The notes under the pieces were generated by a model. It made no database searches, had not been told where the DNA came from, and worked only from the letters and a program-made list of their open reading frames with translations. A stretch of DNA of 64,000 nt from Hermetia illucens. Its lineage: Eukaryota; Arthropoda; Insecta; Diptera; Stratiomyidae. The position numbers and the translations under genes are program-made. Numbering within the stretch: position 1 is the stretch's first letter; each line of letters begins with the position of its first letter. Where the stretch lies: contig NC_051850.1 in NCBI RefSeq assembly GCF_905115235.1, forward strand, positions 25,421,010 through 25,485,009, written 5' to 3'. Of the stretch, positions 44,780 through 56,039 are shown in pieces.

Positions 44780-44805
44780 CTGAAATTCGCACGCGGTTTA
44801 TATAT
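44780..44805 (-). promoter_or_regulatory. Core promoter of cuticle gene 4
   Basis: ATATATAAA on the minus strand at 44805-44797, followed by ccgcgtgcgaattTCAGA (44792-44779 region). ATG at 44728. Conserved with genes 3 and 5. Confidence 0.8.
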
Positions 44806-45009
44806 CTGAGTTCCAACGGCGACTTTAGTTAATTTTAACTGTCTTTGATAGTAGTGTTCCGGAAAATGAAATCAATTAGATGATACTCAAGGCCGTTTTC
44901 TATTTTTAATTCAAATTGCTCTATACCCGGGTTTCTTTACAAATACATATATAAATCAATGAGCAACGCAATTGCGTGCAGTTTTTTCGTTCAGATCGCA
45001 CCAGATCGA

Positions 45010-45927
45010 ATTTACATAGGTTATGGTACCTTTATGCTTGACCTTGTAAATAAAATTGTAGAATGAAGGATTTCTATGAAACTTCCAGTGTTGTGGGCTA
45101 TATTATGACTTGTATGTCTTTCAATTTTGTTCTCCTACATTTCTAAAATACATAGAGACTAAAAATTACGTCTCGCTCTTTAAGCTTCACCCAAAACTAT
45201 GCCTTTCTGCCCTCAAATAGGCAGTATTCGCTTCGTAATTGAATTTACAGGGGTCCTATTGACTCTCGTATTTATTTATTCACCTGTACAAGTTTTTCAT
45301 TGACGACCTGCAGTAGATCAACGCTCTCATTAGATCCAAGACAAGCCATGATGTAAAAGACTGGAACATATTTGACTGCAGTGCATATCGCGATAGCCGT
45401 CCTCAAATATCACTTGGTCTTTCTGAGACCCAATCCCAAAAATCGATATCAGACAATCGATCATATTCTGAGGGCGGCCGGAACCGAGTCAACTCAATTC
45501 CAAGAGATTGGAGTTGGAATTAAAAATTTATTGATTAGGCCTAGGAGCACAGAATTCTTTCGCCCTCAAAAAGGGAGCAAGCATAGAGGAGTCGAGAGAC
45601 AAGTTGTGAAAGGACTCCTCTACTAGTTTTGGTCTAGATAGTGTCCGTTGCAGTGCTGAGGTGGTGAACACTTCAGCCCTTCCAGCCATAACTTTTGCTG
45701 TGCCAATTCCATTCTCTTCCTCACGCCGTCAAAAAAATTTCGGATATCTTCTTTAAGCTGGCGCAGTCTTTGAAATTCCTTCCTTTCCTAGGCATCATCA
45801 GGTCATAAAAATAGAGGGTTTTCCTTTGTTTCATGCGACTTCTGCGGGGATTAGGGAAGAGCATTTAATGAATAGAAAAAAGTAAATGATATAGAAAATT
45901 AGCTAATGAAAGACATACTTTAATCTG
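45010..45927. other. Intergenic, no gene recognised
   Basis: Short frames on both strands (for example 45372-45626 plus). A minus-strand stretch near 45790-45660 reads KERQEFQRLRQLKEDIRN-like helical sequence but has no recognised family. Confidence 0.35.
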
Positions 45928-46162
45928 TCCGAATGACCACTAAGGTCAGAGCGCTGGACCGTAACACAGAAAGTTGCGCTTCAAATCTCAATAGTGGGGC
46001 AAGGATTTGTATGATAACTGAAGGTTGGACACCCAGCTATCAATGAGTACCTGGGTCAAATCAGGATAATCTCCTCGAGCGAGGGTAGTGCTGAGCACAT
46101 TGTCTCCTATAGGCCTCGCTGCACCGTTCAGATCTCACTAGACAATGCAAATAATAATGATC
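45928..46162 (+). repeat. tRNA-derived SINE, copy 2
   Basis: Shares the tRNA-like head (ggtcagagcgctgg, gcgcttcaaatctc), the core gagtacctgggtcaaatcagg and the cgagcgagg segment with copy 1. The tail (aataataatg) is short and the part after the core is deleted relative to copy 1. Confidence 0.7.
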
Positions 46163-46739
46163 AACTAAAAACAAAGAAATAAGAAGAAATTGCGATTGCC
46201 TAAATTGAAATAAGACAATTAAAAATAATAATTAAACTCCATCGTAGCTGGTCCCAAGTCCGGTTGTAAAAGGAGGAGGGATGGATAGCTTCAGTCTGAA
46301 AGGCTGTACGTCACCACAGCGTCTCACGGCGTAGGTAAGGAAAGTGCAGGAACTTTGCAGCCTTGCGGATTTCTCACTAAGAAAGCCATCATCACACCTG
46401 GCTGTTAGGTATAAAATGCAAATCCATCTATTGAGAAGAAGGAGACATATGCGGTCCGGTACGGATAATCGGCGGGAATCGTTTGACTTGGTAACAGGGT
46501 CGGGCTCCCGTAATGGACAGCATGGCGTCGAAACAGCTAGCCCTGGGGCGTTGCTCCGCCTGCTACAGCTGTTTCACCATATTCTGTGGCGACCACTTCA
46601 GCAGGTTCACGTAGGCAGCGGTTGAGGAAATGAACCTCTCCACCATCCGCTCCTACTATTATATAAAATAAGGGGCGTGGGTACAACATCTTACCGCCCT
46701 TTGTTGCATCAGCGATTTTTAGGGCACGTGACTGTGAAG
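46163..46739. other. No gene recognised; may be 5' part of the following LINE
   Basis: GC-richer than its surroundings from 46260. Open frames are short and show no domain. Confidence 0.3.
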
Positions 46740-48640
46740 ACAGCCGCCATGCCAACATATCTGGTATAAATTTTGCGGATGTTACTGAAGAGGAAGTTCA
46801 ACGAGCCATAAATAGCTCGAAGAACTGTAGAGGCCCGGGTCTGGATTGGGAGCAGAAGTTCTGGTACAAAAGTTCATCAGTATACATGGTCGGTTTGCAC
46901 ATAGTGTAGGAGGAATTTCCACCCATTCTCACTGCGGGAATTACCTACCTTCTCAATAAGAGGTTGTTTCAAAAGCAACTCATTATCGGCTCGGTAGTTG
47001 TAGGACAAGCAACTAGAGGCCAAAGAAACCTCTTTAGTTGCTATATCGATTATGACAAAGCTTTCGATAACGTCCCGCATACCTGGCTAATCGATGTCCT
47101 ACACTTGTTTTATCCCCGTTGATTTTGCATGGTACTGAACTTCCTTTCATGGGTACTGAATGATGCTAGACATGGTTTTGCAATAGACTATGGTCTGCGT
47201 ACTAAGTGCAAACTGATGTACTTAGGTGACATCAAGCTGTATGCTGATACCGACGACCATGTTAGAAGTCTGTTGCGAATAGTAGACATGTTCAGTCGTG
47301 ATAATCGGATAGAATTTAGATTAGACAAGTGTCGAATCTAAGCCATTTGCAAAGATCGTATCGAGCCGCATATCGGACATAGCATTGGTGACCTCCACAT
47401 CGAAGCTATGACCGAGTCAGACTCCTACAAATACCTAGGAATTCTGCAACCAATCCATGCTCGAGTTGGTGATCTGAAGGATACTCTGCTGTCCGAATTC
47501 TTGTGATGGTACTGAATCTCTCTCGGCCAAGAATAAAATAAATGCATTGAATATATTCGCTATCACTTCACTGGCTTATGCATTCGGTATATTGCCCTGG
47601 ACGAAGACCGATCTGGAAAACAACCAGCGGCGGATACGGACTACTATACCCAAATTCCAAATGCATCGTCGAAACTCTGCAGTGGAGCGGATGAACGTGC
47701 CTCGTGACATCGGAGGTAGGCGCGTGGTTAACGTGGAGGCACAACATCATCGTCAAGTCTACTCGCTGCACGCTTATTTTTACAACAAAGAGCAGGCGAG
47801 CTCCTTGCTCTGGCTATCTGTAAAGCAGACTGTGGACTGACTCCATTTAACTTGATAGGTCGATCTTTCAATTCTCTGAGTGGGGTCAAATTGGACCAAG
47901 AGCGGATCGATGAATGGAAGCCTTTGGTAACCATTTGTCGAACAGATGGGCATGTGCTGGGGAACTCCTTCCTGAAACGGAGGGGTTCATGTGTGCCATT
48001 CAGGATAGCGTGGTTGCCACTCGAGCTTATAAAAAGCTTATCATGAAAGAGCGGATGGAGAACGGCCAATGTAGAATATTTGGTTCGGCGTTAGAGACGT
48101 TGCACCATTTCATTTCTGGCTGTACTGTTTGGCGCCGGTGCAATACTTCACCGGCATAATGCTCTATATAAGGTGATCTATCAAAACCTTGCAAACAAGC
48201 ATAGGCTGATCACAGGAATATGTCCGGTTTACCAATATGACCCGCAAGCAGTAATTGATAGTTCTGATTACAGCATGTATTTGCACCGGCAAGTTCTGAC
48301 TGATAGCCATATTCCACATATGGCGCGTATATTATTCATGTTGCTAGCAACATTGCACGGAAATACGTGGAGAAGAAGGTGAATTATGAGCCATTGGCTC
48401 GTGGAATTAAAGAAATTTGGCGCCTCGGGTGGGTGGTTGTAGTTCCTATAATATTGTCAACTACAGGTATTGTACCTAGATCCATCACGGCTTCCGTTGA
48501 TGTCTTGCGATTCTCACACAGTCTGGTTCAAACCATGCAGAAATATACCATTTTGCATACGTGGTCGATTTTGCGCGGAGTTCTCGACGGATTCTCCCAT
48601 TGACCTACCACCGGCCGCTACCAGCAGCGCCTCTTTCTAA
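46740..48640 (+). pseudogene. LINE relic resembling the R4/Dong group (RT and C-terminal region)
   Basis: Frames in order: FADVTEEEVQRAINSSKNCRGPGLD, CYIDYDKAFDNVPHTWLIDVL (RT motif A), a deletion of the motif B region, then KLMYLGDIKLYAD where YMDD is expected (47219-47230 reads YLGD), MFSRDNRIEFRLDKCRI, YKYLGILQ, LAYAFGILPWTKTDLENNQRRIRT, HRRNSAVERMNVPRDIGGRRVVNVEAQ, and at the end VVVPIILSTTGIVPRSIT and LHTWSILRGVL. This order is that of LINEs with a YMDDLKLYA box and C-terminal restriction-like endonuclease. The endonuclease is not readable here. It has many breaks. The clade name is tentative. Confidence 0.65.
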
Positions 48641-48732
48641 TTTAACTAGGTAGGATCGTCGGCGCCTAAATGCTTGGAACTTAGTGCTAGTATCAGGTAA
48701 AATCCGGCATCTGACGAGATTGTGATAACTCG

Positions 48733-49014
48733 GATAATAATCGTTGGGGCAACAATCCATTTTGGATCAAGGCCTTGAATTGTGATAGAGCATTTCATTG
48801 CAGCAGGATTGCAGTACCCAATAGGAGAGAATATGGTCAGCATTGCGCTCGCCCGAGATTATTACCCTAATTTGAGTTAGGTACTCATTCATAGCTGAGT
48901 CAACTGGTATCCGACGTCAAATCACGATATAAATTCCACTGTCACCAGTGAGATTTGAACTGCAACCTTCCGTACGACAGCTTTGGGTTCTAACCACTCA
49001 GCGGTCCCGACACA
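48733..49014 (-). repeat. tRNA-derived SINE, copy 3 (nearly full length)
   Basis: On the minus strand: head with ctgagtggttagaac (A box) and gcagttcaaatctc (B box), core gagtacctaactcaaatt and gggtaataatctcggg, then ccttgatccaaaatgg and an att-rich end. Collinear with copy 1 over its full length. Confidence 0.8.
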
Positions 49015-50269
49015 ATTCTTAAAAATAGTTTCCTTTCATTACCAATTTCGAAGGTGACACTTCATTTCACGCATAGCTCCTAGAATCAGCTCACTTCAAA
49101 ATTTTGGGTTTGATCGAAATTAACTTGATAGAGCAAAAGATTTTAGTTTTTATCGCGATAGCAAAAAGATATCTAAAAGTATGGATGTGGCTTTGATTTA
49201 AGCAATATTAAAATATGAGTTTCTTTTGTGATTTTTTTAGGGTTTTCAATCGAAACGATGCAGGTTAATGGACTGCGCTTTGTCCCAATCATTTAGTAAT
49301 GTTAGCTTGAAAAATGTTGGTATTTTCAATTCTGAATTTTACATCGGCCTTTTCAAGCCATCCCGTGCGAAAGATAACTGTACTTCCTCTTTTGTAGGTT
49401 GTCTCTTTGAAAAATCGCTTTTTAGCGGAACCTCGAAAAAATATTTATAATAATCCCGTCACGTCGTCGCGAGTCACCCTTCTCCACTTCCCGAAAAATT
49501 ATTCCTTCCCAGTCATTCAAAAAATAAGTAAAGCCAATTTTCCAATTTTTTTGTTTGCTCCCCAAAGAACAAAAGCCGTAAAAAATATCAACAGCGGTAC
49601 TTTCATACTATCGGGTAGCACGTACACCCACAATCGTGCTCCACACAGCGTTCGATTAGTTGCTCCGCAGCAATTTTAAATACATCAAGCCTTCGTATTC
49701 CCGGGACAGGTATGTGACAGGGCCGTGCAATTTATAGAAGAACAATAACAATAAGGATTAATGATCATTTTTGATATGTTGAAGATTTACGTATTGTACC
49801 TGAATAATGTGTAATCCATGTGTGGTCAGCTGAAATAGTGACGGAAATGGATTGCATAAGGAGTTCCATTCATCTTTATTACTTCCGCTAGTTGATTTGT
49901 ACATACATGTATTGACAATAGGCACAGTACTTCACGATTTGTCATTATTGTTGAGGTACAATGCTTAGGAGGAATGGACTTTCAAAAACCGACAGGCCTG
50001 ACTACCTCTGGCAGTAATTGCACAAAAACCAAAACTTAACGAATTAAAACTTTTCACCAACATCCAAAAACCACCTTATTTCCGCAATACTTTGCTACTT
50101 ACCTAAACGCACTGAATTCTCATGAAAACATATCATTTGCACGTTTTATATTTCCGACGTAATTTTCTTGATCCTTTCTACTTCCGGCACGCTGCTCTAG
50201 TAAATTCCTCAACTTGTTTGTCTTCTAAAAAACGCACGAGCTGAACTAAGTTGTATATAAAATGAACAC
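49015..50269. other. AT-rich intergenic, no gene recognised
   Basis: Small frames only. No repeats noticed apart from simple AT-rich sequence. Confidence 0.4.
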
Positions 50270-50484
50270 AAAGGTAACCAGTTCCACCGCCAAAAATACT
50301 ATATTTACTCAATCTAGAGCGATTAACTAACGATTAAGATTTTGGTCAATATCTGCAAATCGTGAATTAGATTTGAGCTAAAAAGAGACAACAACCTTCA
50401 ATGATATCTAAATGATTTCATTTTTCACAACACTACTATCAAAGATAGATAAGAAATTGTCCCAAGTCGATGCTGGTCATCAGA

Positions 50485-50511
50485 TATATAAACCGCGCGC
50501 AAATTTCAGAT
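50485..50511 (+). promoter_or_regulatory. Core promoter of cuticle gene 5
   Basis: TATATAAA at 50485-50492, then ccgcgcgcaaat, then TTTCAGAT at 50504-50511. ATG follows at 50561. This TATA-to-ATG block is shared with genes 3 and 4 at nearly every position. Confidence 0.8.
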
Positions 50512-50560
50512 AGGCATCATTTGGGATTTGCACATCCAGGAGATAATCTAAACCACAAAG

Positions 50561-51005
50561 ATGGTAAGATTTGGTTGAAAAATAACCGATTTTGGGGAAA
50601 AGTCGGTACTTACACGGTATACTTTTCATGTTACAGAAATTTGTCATTTTGACTCTTGCTTTGATTGGTGCCGCTTCAGCCGGTTACATCGCTCCATACA
50701 GTGGACTCGGTTGGGGACACGCCGTCGCTGCTCCAGCTATTGCTGCTTACCATGCTCCAGTTGTCGCTCCAGCTGTAGCTCATGCCGTTGCTGCCCCAGT
50801 CGTTTCTACCTACAATGTTGCTCCAGTAGTTAAATCTGTCGTTGCTGCCCCAGTTGTTGCTCACGCTGCCGTCGCTGCTCCAGCTGTTGCTGCCTACCAT
50901 GCCCCTGTTGTTTCAACTTATCATGCTCCAGCTGTTGTTGCTCATGGATACCATGCTCCAGCTTGGGGATATAATGGTATCTGGAAGAAGAAGGCTGCTG
51001 CCTAA
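50561..51005 (+). CDS. Ala/Val/Pro-rich secreted cuticle-type protein 5; CDS join(50561..50563,50637..51005)
   Basis: 123 aa. Met-only exon 1 at 50561-50563, a 73-nt intron ending ttacag (50636), and exon 2 from KFVILTLALIGAASAG. Mature part: YIAPYSGLGWGHAVAAPAI, then AAPVV/AYHAPVV/STYNVAPVVKSVV repeats, ending GYNGIWKKKAAA. It is almost the same as genes 3 and 4 but on the opposite strand. Poly(A) signal at 51029-51034. Upstream homology with gene 4 extends to about 50270, so the duplicated unit is roughly 0.75 kb and inverted. Confidence 0.9.
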
Positions 51006-51343
51006 ATTAGATTTATGGATTAGTTTTTAATAAAGTTTTGCTGCTTCAAATGTAGCGTCCTTTTTATTTTTGTACTTTACGTAATTTAGGAATAATCCCC
51101 TGACGGTCGCCTTTCTGAAGTATCTTTGTAGAAACTTTAAGGAAGCAAATTTGAGCTTCTGTAAAAATATCTGAAGCTGACCGAAATGGACTCTGAATTA
51201 ATAGCATTCCCTGATATACCAAACATTCTCTGGTAACCACACTTTTTCATGTTTGCAGTCTGCTTCATTTTTGATTAAGTTTAAGGGACAGAACTCAGCT
51301 AGGAACGGATATTTAAAAAATTGCTTATTATTGGGGCATGAGC

Positions 51344-51555
51344 TATGAAGTATCTCAGTAGTTAGAGGGCTAGGCTGTTGTAGCAAAAGCTCGAAGTTCA
51401 AATCAAGTAAAGGGATTTGTGTCGTGACTGGATGTTGGATACCAGTCAACGCAGCTATGAATGTGTACCTGAGTCAAATCAGGATACTAATCACGGCCTA
51501 TAGTGTACTGTAGCCCTGTAGTTCCTAAATGTGGCCTGAGGACGTGGAGAATAAA
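51344..51555 (+). repeat. tRNA-derived SINE, copy 4
   Basis: Head with ctcagtagttagagggc (A-box-like) and cgaagttcaaatc (B-box-like), and core gtgtacctgagtcaaatcagg and atactaatc. The 3' part after the core is shortened and there is no clear (att)n tail. Confidence 0.7.
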
Positions 51556-53364
51556 CTTTAATCACTTTTCATCATTTCTCTTCCTCAACCATGACATTAT
51601 ATTTCGAATTTCGCGGTTTAAATTTAACAGTTTCCATTAATTCTGGTGTTTGTTTCAAATTTACAGATTTCCGTGATTGTTGCAAAGAGAGCAGAATATC
51701 ATTTTTTTAGGGCAGAACATATGAGATTAATCGTCTGTATGTTTTCCGTTGAGCTGCCCTACAGTATCCATGCCAATCAGTCATTTTCTCTTGTCTACTA
51801 TCTATGGCATCTTTTGGCACCTCCTTTATCCTGCTTTCGACCGCCTAATTAACATTACGCATACAAATCTTAAATCTTAATTTACTTCTAGTCATTTGGT
51901 TTTTCTTTTCAGATATTTATCACATCTAGAAATTTCCTGCAATTCTCAAAATATCAAAAGTGATCATTAACCCCTTTGTTGTTGTTTTTCTTACGAATTA
52001 CCTGCGTTATATGTACATACTCGGGCTGTGTGCAGGCAAACGCATTTTGTATTTTGGTATACAAGAGATTGTTGTGTTGTAAATACACTGCTGTGGACCA
52101 GCAAATTGTATGCTTTGTTGAAGATCCCACAAAGGGAGTACTTGTGAGAAAGCACTGCTGATGCTTTACTTTTGAGTTCTTTTGTGACCTAGGAGAAAAT
52201 TTGGTAAGTTGATTATCTTTTTTCTTTAGCAATTTAAAAGAAAAGTTAATCTGAAGGTGAATGGCTTTGGTTCGTTGAATAGAGATCGGGGTGGAACTTT
52301 TTTTGGCAAGTGTAGAAGAAGTGCGTATTGAAGTGGCGCGAGGTACATTATGAATATTTTTTCACATTTTTTTTGGTCTTCCATCTTAGAATGCATTGTT
52401 TTCGTATATATTCCAAATGACAATTTCCTTCAAGGAGCGGCTTGTGGAAAAGATAAAGGAAAGAATAAGAATAAGAAGAATGGGATTTTATTTTTGCGCA
52501 GGATGATTTGGGCTGTACGGTGATGTGCATTCTGCACCGGATGTCCAATTTGCTAAATCATGAAGTAGTGGCGAAGTATATTTGAACGCATCAGTGTCGT
52601 ATGTGTTATTTAGATCTAGATTAAGAATAGAAGGATTTTTTTCCAGATAAGGAATTAAAAAATTTTATTTCATCGCGGATTTTGACAGAAAGGTTTCGTT
52701 TAAGTAGCTTCTACTGATGCATTTAGGAGAATCCCAAAAGAAACTTACATTTTAATGTCACCAGAGTCAAACAGTCTGTCAAACATACCACTTTCCAAAA
52801 TCAAACAACAATTGACGACGAGACTAGGATGTGTAGTTGCAATTTACTGCTTGATGGGGTAAAGCGCGTCAAACATACCTACGCGCCTTCGTTCGAGGTT
52901 CATTTTAAGGCACTTCAGCTCTCCCGAGGACTTCCTGAGACGTCCAACCCCGTAATTGGTAATTCAAGTCTGATTCACAATTTTCCAAACCAATATTCCA
53001 AACTAATTTCAGAACATTCCAAACTAACTTAAGATTTTTCCAAATCAATTTCAGAATTTTTCGTTTCAAATTGAGAGATAAAGATGTGAGCAGTTCAACA
53101 ATTTTCTATCATTCATCATCAATTTTCTATCATTATTTGTTTTATGAACAGTCAGTCTCTTATTTTTCCCATGACCGTTATGTATAAAATCGTGTACTTG
53201 TATTTCATGGACAACCTCATTAATATGACACACTAGACGACCCCCTTCAAGCAATTAAAGGGGAAACCACATTAGGGGGCCTATTTTCACGTATGTTTTT
53301 GGATTTTTTTTAAGAGAGGAAAATAATTGGAAGTCAATCAAATTTCCGAACAACTTTGAAGTCT
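51556..53364. other. AT-rich intergenic, no gene recognised
   Basis: Many short frames, none supported. 53000-53150 has short direct repeats of the form aatttc...cattcatcatcaattttctatcatt. Confidence 0.4.
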
Positions 53365-53475
53365 GAAATAATAAAAAACTTGTTGTTTCCTTTTCGTTGG
53401 TGTAGATACTTATTCTTGCAAATACCGATATTTCGGGAACCACTTGTCCCCTTCATCAGGGCTAAGAAGACTTGT
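53365..53475 (-). mobile_element. Penelope-like fragment, copy 2
   Basis: About 100 bp matching 9164-9262: aaaaacttgttgtttc, cgttggtgta, atacttattcttgcaaata and gaaccacttgtcccc segments are shared. The flanks are unrelated to those of copy 1. Too short to show a coding part. Confidence 0.5.
53415..53469 (-). ncRNA. Hammerhead ribozyme-like motif, copy 2
   Basis: On the minus strand: stem I 5' strand CUUCUUAGCC (53469-53460), core CUGAUGA (53459-53453), the same six-pair stem II, core GAAA (53434-53431), stem III AUA/UCGG/UAU, and stem I 3' strand UGCAAG (53420-53415). The core is identical to copy 1. The pair next to the core in stem I is C-U here (A-U in copy 1), so this copy is probably weaker. 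Confidence 0.5.
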
Positions 53476-54259
53476 TGGAAACACCTTATAATTACACTCA
53501 GATAACTTTGAAGTACTTTTCTGAAAAATTTGAGCCAGGACTAAAAAAGTTACGCGATATTATTTTGTTCAAGTTCATAACTACAGTTCTGCAACTGCAG
53601 GACATACAGCAACTCCTTTTTCTTTGAAATCACAAAACATTTAATTTTACGTTATTAAGTTATTTCCAATGAATACGAACCTCAACGCGGATGAAAATAG
53701 CTGTTGAGAAAAACATTTTCAAATTTCATCACGTTTTCATACAAATAACTAAGAAAAGGCGCATTAAAATCCACGCTCATAATATCTAAAGGAACATAAA
53801 TTGCGCTTTGAAATTTTGGCAGGATATTCTGGAATAGCTCAGTTAACGATCTTTATAATAAAATAAGTTGATTCTGAAAACCTCCTAATTTGGTTTCTCA
53901 GTTCAATCTTTAACTGTATTACTAAATATTCAAAAAATATTTCTTCTTCTTCTTCTTTTCTGGAAATGGAAAAGTCTGAATTTGAAATGCAAAATTCTAA
54001 AATTGACTTGGAAAAATTTTGTTAGTTTGAAAAGTTCTGAAAAACCGATATACTAACCCGTTTTGAAGGATCTCCACTTCGTTTATTCATATAACCGCCC
54101 CCCCCCCCCCCCCTTGTACCAAGTTGAGTGCAACTCAGGTTTTCCGGTCATACCGGATCAGTGTTAGTTACTTTCCGTGCACTACCCCCATATTGCACCA
54201 CAGAAAGAACACTAACACAGAATAGTCGTGACTCGATCTTGGTGTTCAGACAACTGCAT
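53476..54259. other. AT-rich intergenic; (TTC)n at 53943-53957 and poly(C) at 54098-54113
   Basis: No gene recognised. A run of 16 C residues and a short TTC microsatellite are the only notable features. Confidence 0.45.
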
Positions 54260-55265
54260 TTTCAGATTTAAAAAAAAAGCAGCGAAAGCGGATCAAGCGC
54301 TGTTAACGCGTCGGGGAACAGCTAGTTTGGTGCCATCATTGGCAGAAACCACGCTTCCTAGAACTATAAATTGTTCGCCGCCTTTGATGTTTTGCCCAAT
54401 AGTCAATATTGCAAATCGAGGGAAAGAACGACATCCCGTCAGACTGAGAAGCTTGGTTTCGTTAGTGATTATCTTCAATCCAACTCTATTTGCCTATCTT
54501 TCTAAATCCAAAGACATTTGCCTAAGAGAGGTGACCCGGTGCGAAAGCAAACATATGTCTTCTGCGTAGCCGAAATATTTGAGGAAAGATATCAAAGTCC
54601 ATTCAAATCCTCCATGTTCTCTTGACAAGGCAGCGTGAAGAACGTCACCAATAACAAGAAGAAATAACATCGGTAATAGAATGCTACCATGGCGGACTCT
54701 GCTTTGGATCTTAAAATTTTCCGAAATTTTTGCCACGATGCAGCATGTAACATTTTGCGACATGATGTCGCTCTAATAATAACAGTTAGTTTCTCTGAAA
54801 TGCCGCTCCTCCGTAAAGAATTCCAGATACACTCCCCGTTCTCGAAATCGATGAAAAGCAGATGCGCGCATCGTTTCCAAATGATCCATGGGGTGTTTTC
54901 TGGTCAATTCAAGGGGATCCAGAGCGCAAACCAGCCTGCTCTCTGTCCATGAAGCTTTAGAGATTTTTTTAGTGAAGCTTACTTTAACTATTATCTTTAC
55001 GATGGCAGGGAGCACGCAGATATCCTTCCACTTTTCACACTCAGAATGGGTGCCCTATATTGGAATGTTAACTATCATCCTCTTCTTTCTCTGCCTGGGA
55101 AAGGTCTCGAATTCCCAAGATTTTCGTTCAAGTGTAAGTAACAGATTCGCAGTAACTGCAGGTGCGGCAATAAATAACTCTGCGGGGAAACCGTTGAGTC
55201 CAGCGGCTTTATTCCTATGGGTGGGATGATTTCTCATATGGACATTCTTATTAATCGTGACAGTA
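54260..55265 (-). pseudogene. LINE RT fragment, family U, minus strand
   Basis: On the minus strand, in order: NKAAGLNGFPAELF (about 55200; the usual form is GKAAGLDG), SRLVCALDP and then, after a gap, ISENFKIQSRVRHGSILLPMLFLLVIGDVLHAAL and FLKYFGYAEDICLLSHRV (YAED in place of YADD, near 54563), and SLTGCRSFPRFAILTIGQNI, FIVLGSVVSANDGTKLAVPRR to 54293. The same family as 9290-9875. Frames change several times and the catalytic second position is altered, so it is dead. Confidence 0.75.
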
Positions 55266-56039
55266 AAGCATTACATACTATGCCCATGGGTAGATAATAG
55301 AATACCTCGCTGACTGCGAATTTAGGCAGACAACTATACGACTCTGTGTAAGAATAATAATGGTAGTAGAACCACTGTCAAATGGACATCAAAATTGGTG
55401 GTATTGGGAATGCTCCAATGTAAAAACTTCGTATAAGATTGAAAGCCATAATCTAAGAATACTGACCGACACTAGTAGCCAATTTTGCAGGAGGTGCTTA
55501 CAAGTCACAAATACAAAATGAAGTGATATAAAACAAAAACTTAATTGATGTTAGAGCCTACTAGCCTATGGTACAAGAAATGTCATTTCATTGGGCTGAA
55601 GCAGTATTTACGGCATCATATATAAGTCCACTTCTCGTTTTTGTTAGAGAGGTAGACGCCTGCTTTTAAGACATCGGTGTAGAAGATGTCAGTATATCCT
55701 GACACGCATTCTTTTGGTTCGTCCCAGTTTTCTCTTCGTTTCAAGATAACTTTATACCTTTTACCAATCCCGATCCCAGAATCAGAAGGCATTTAGGTGA
55801 ATTTATTGCTGCCAGTAAGTCTTCCGTTGTTTGCCCAGATATTTAATCGAATTAGTCCATGGCCTGCTGTCATTGCTGAGCTGAATGTCGTGGTCATAGC
55901 ACTGGTAATACACAGACACACAGTTTTATGCAATGTGACTTATTTTGCAGCTTAAATTCTTCTGTTTAACCTACCTCACAACAGATACGTAAGCGAACAT
56001 CAGCCCATTGATAGGAGTATATATCCACATTGCTGCCTG
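55266..56039. other. Intergenic, no gene recognised
   Basis: No open frame or repeat that I can support. Confidence 0.35.
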
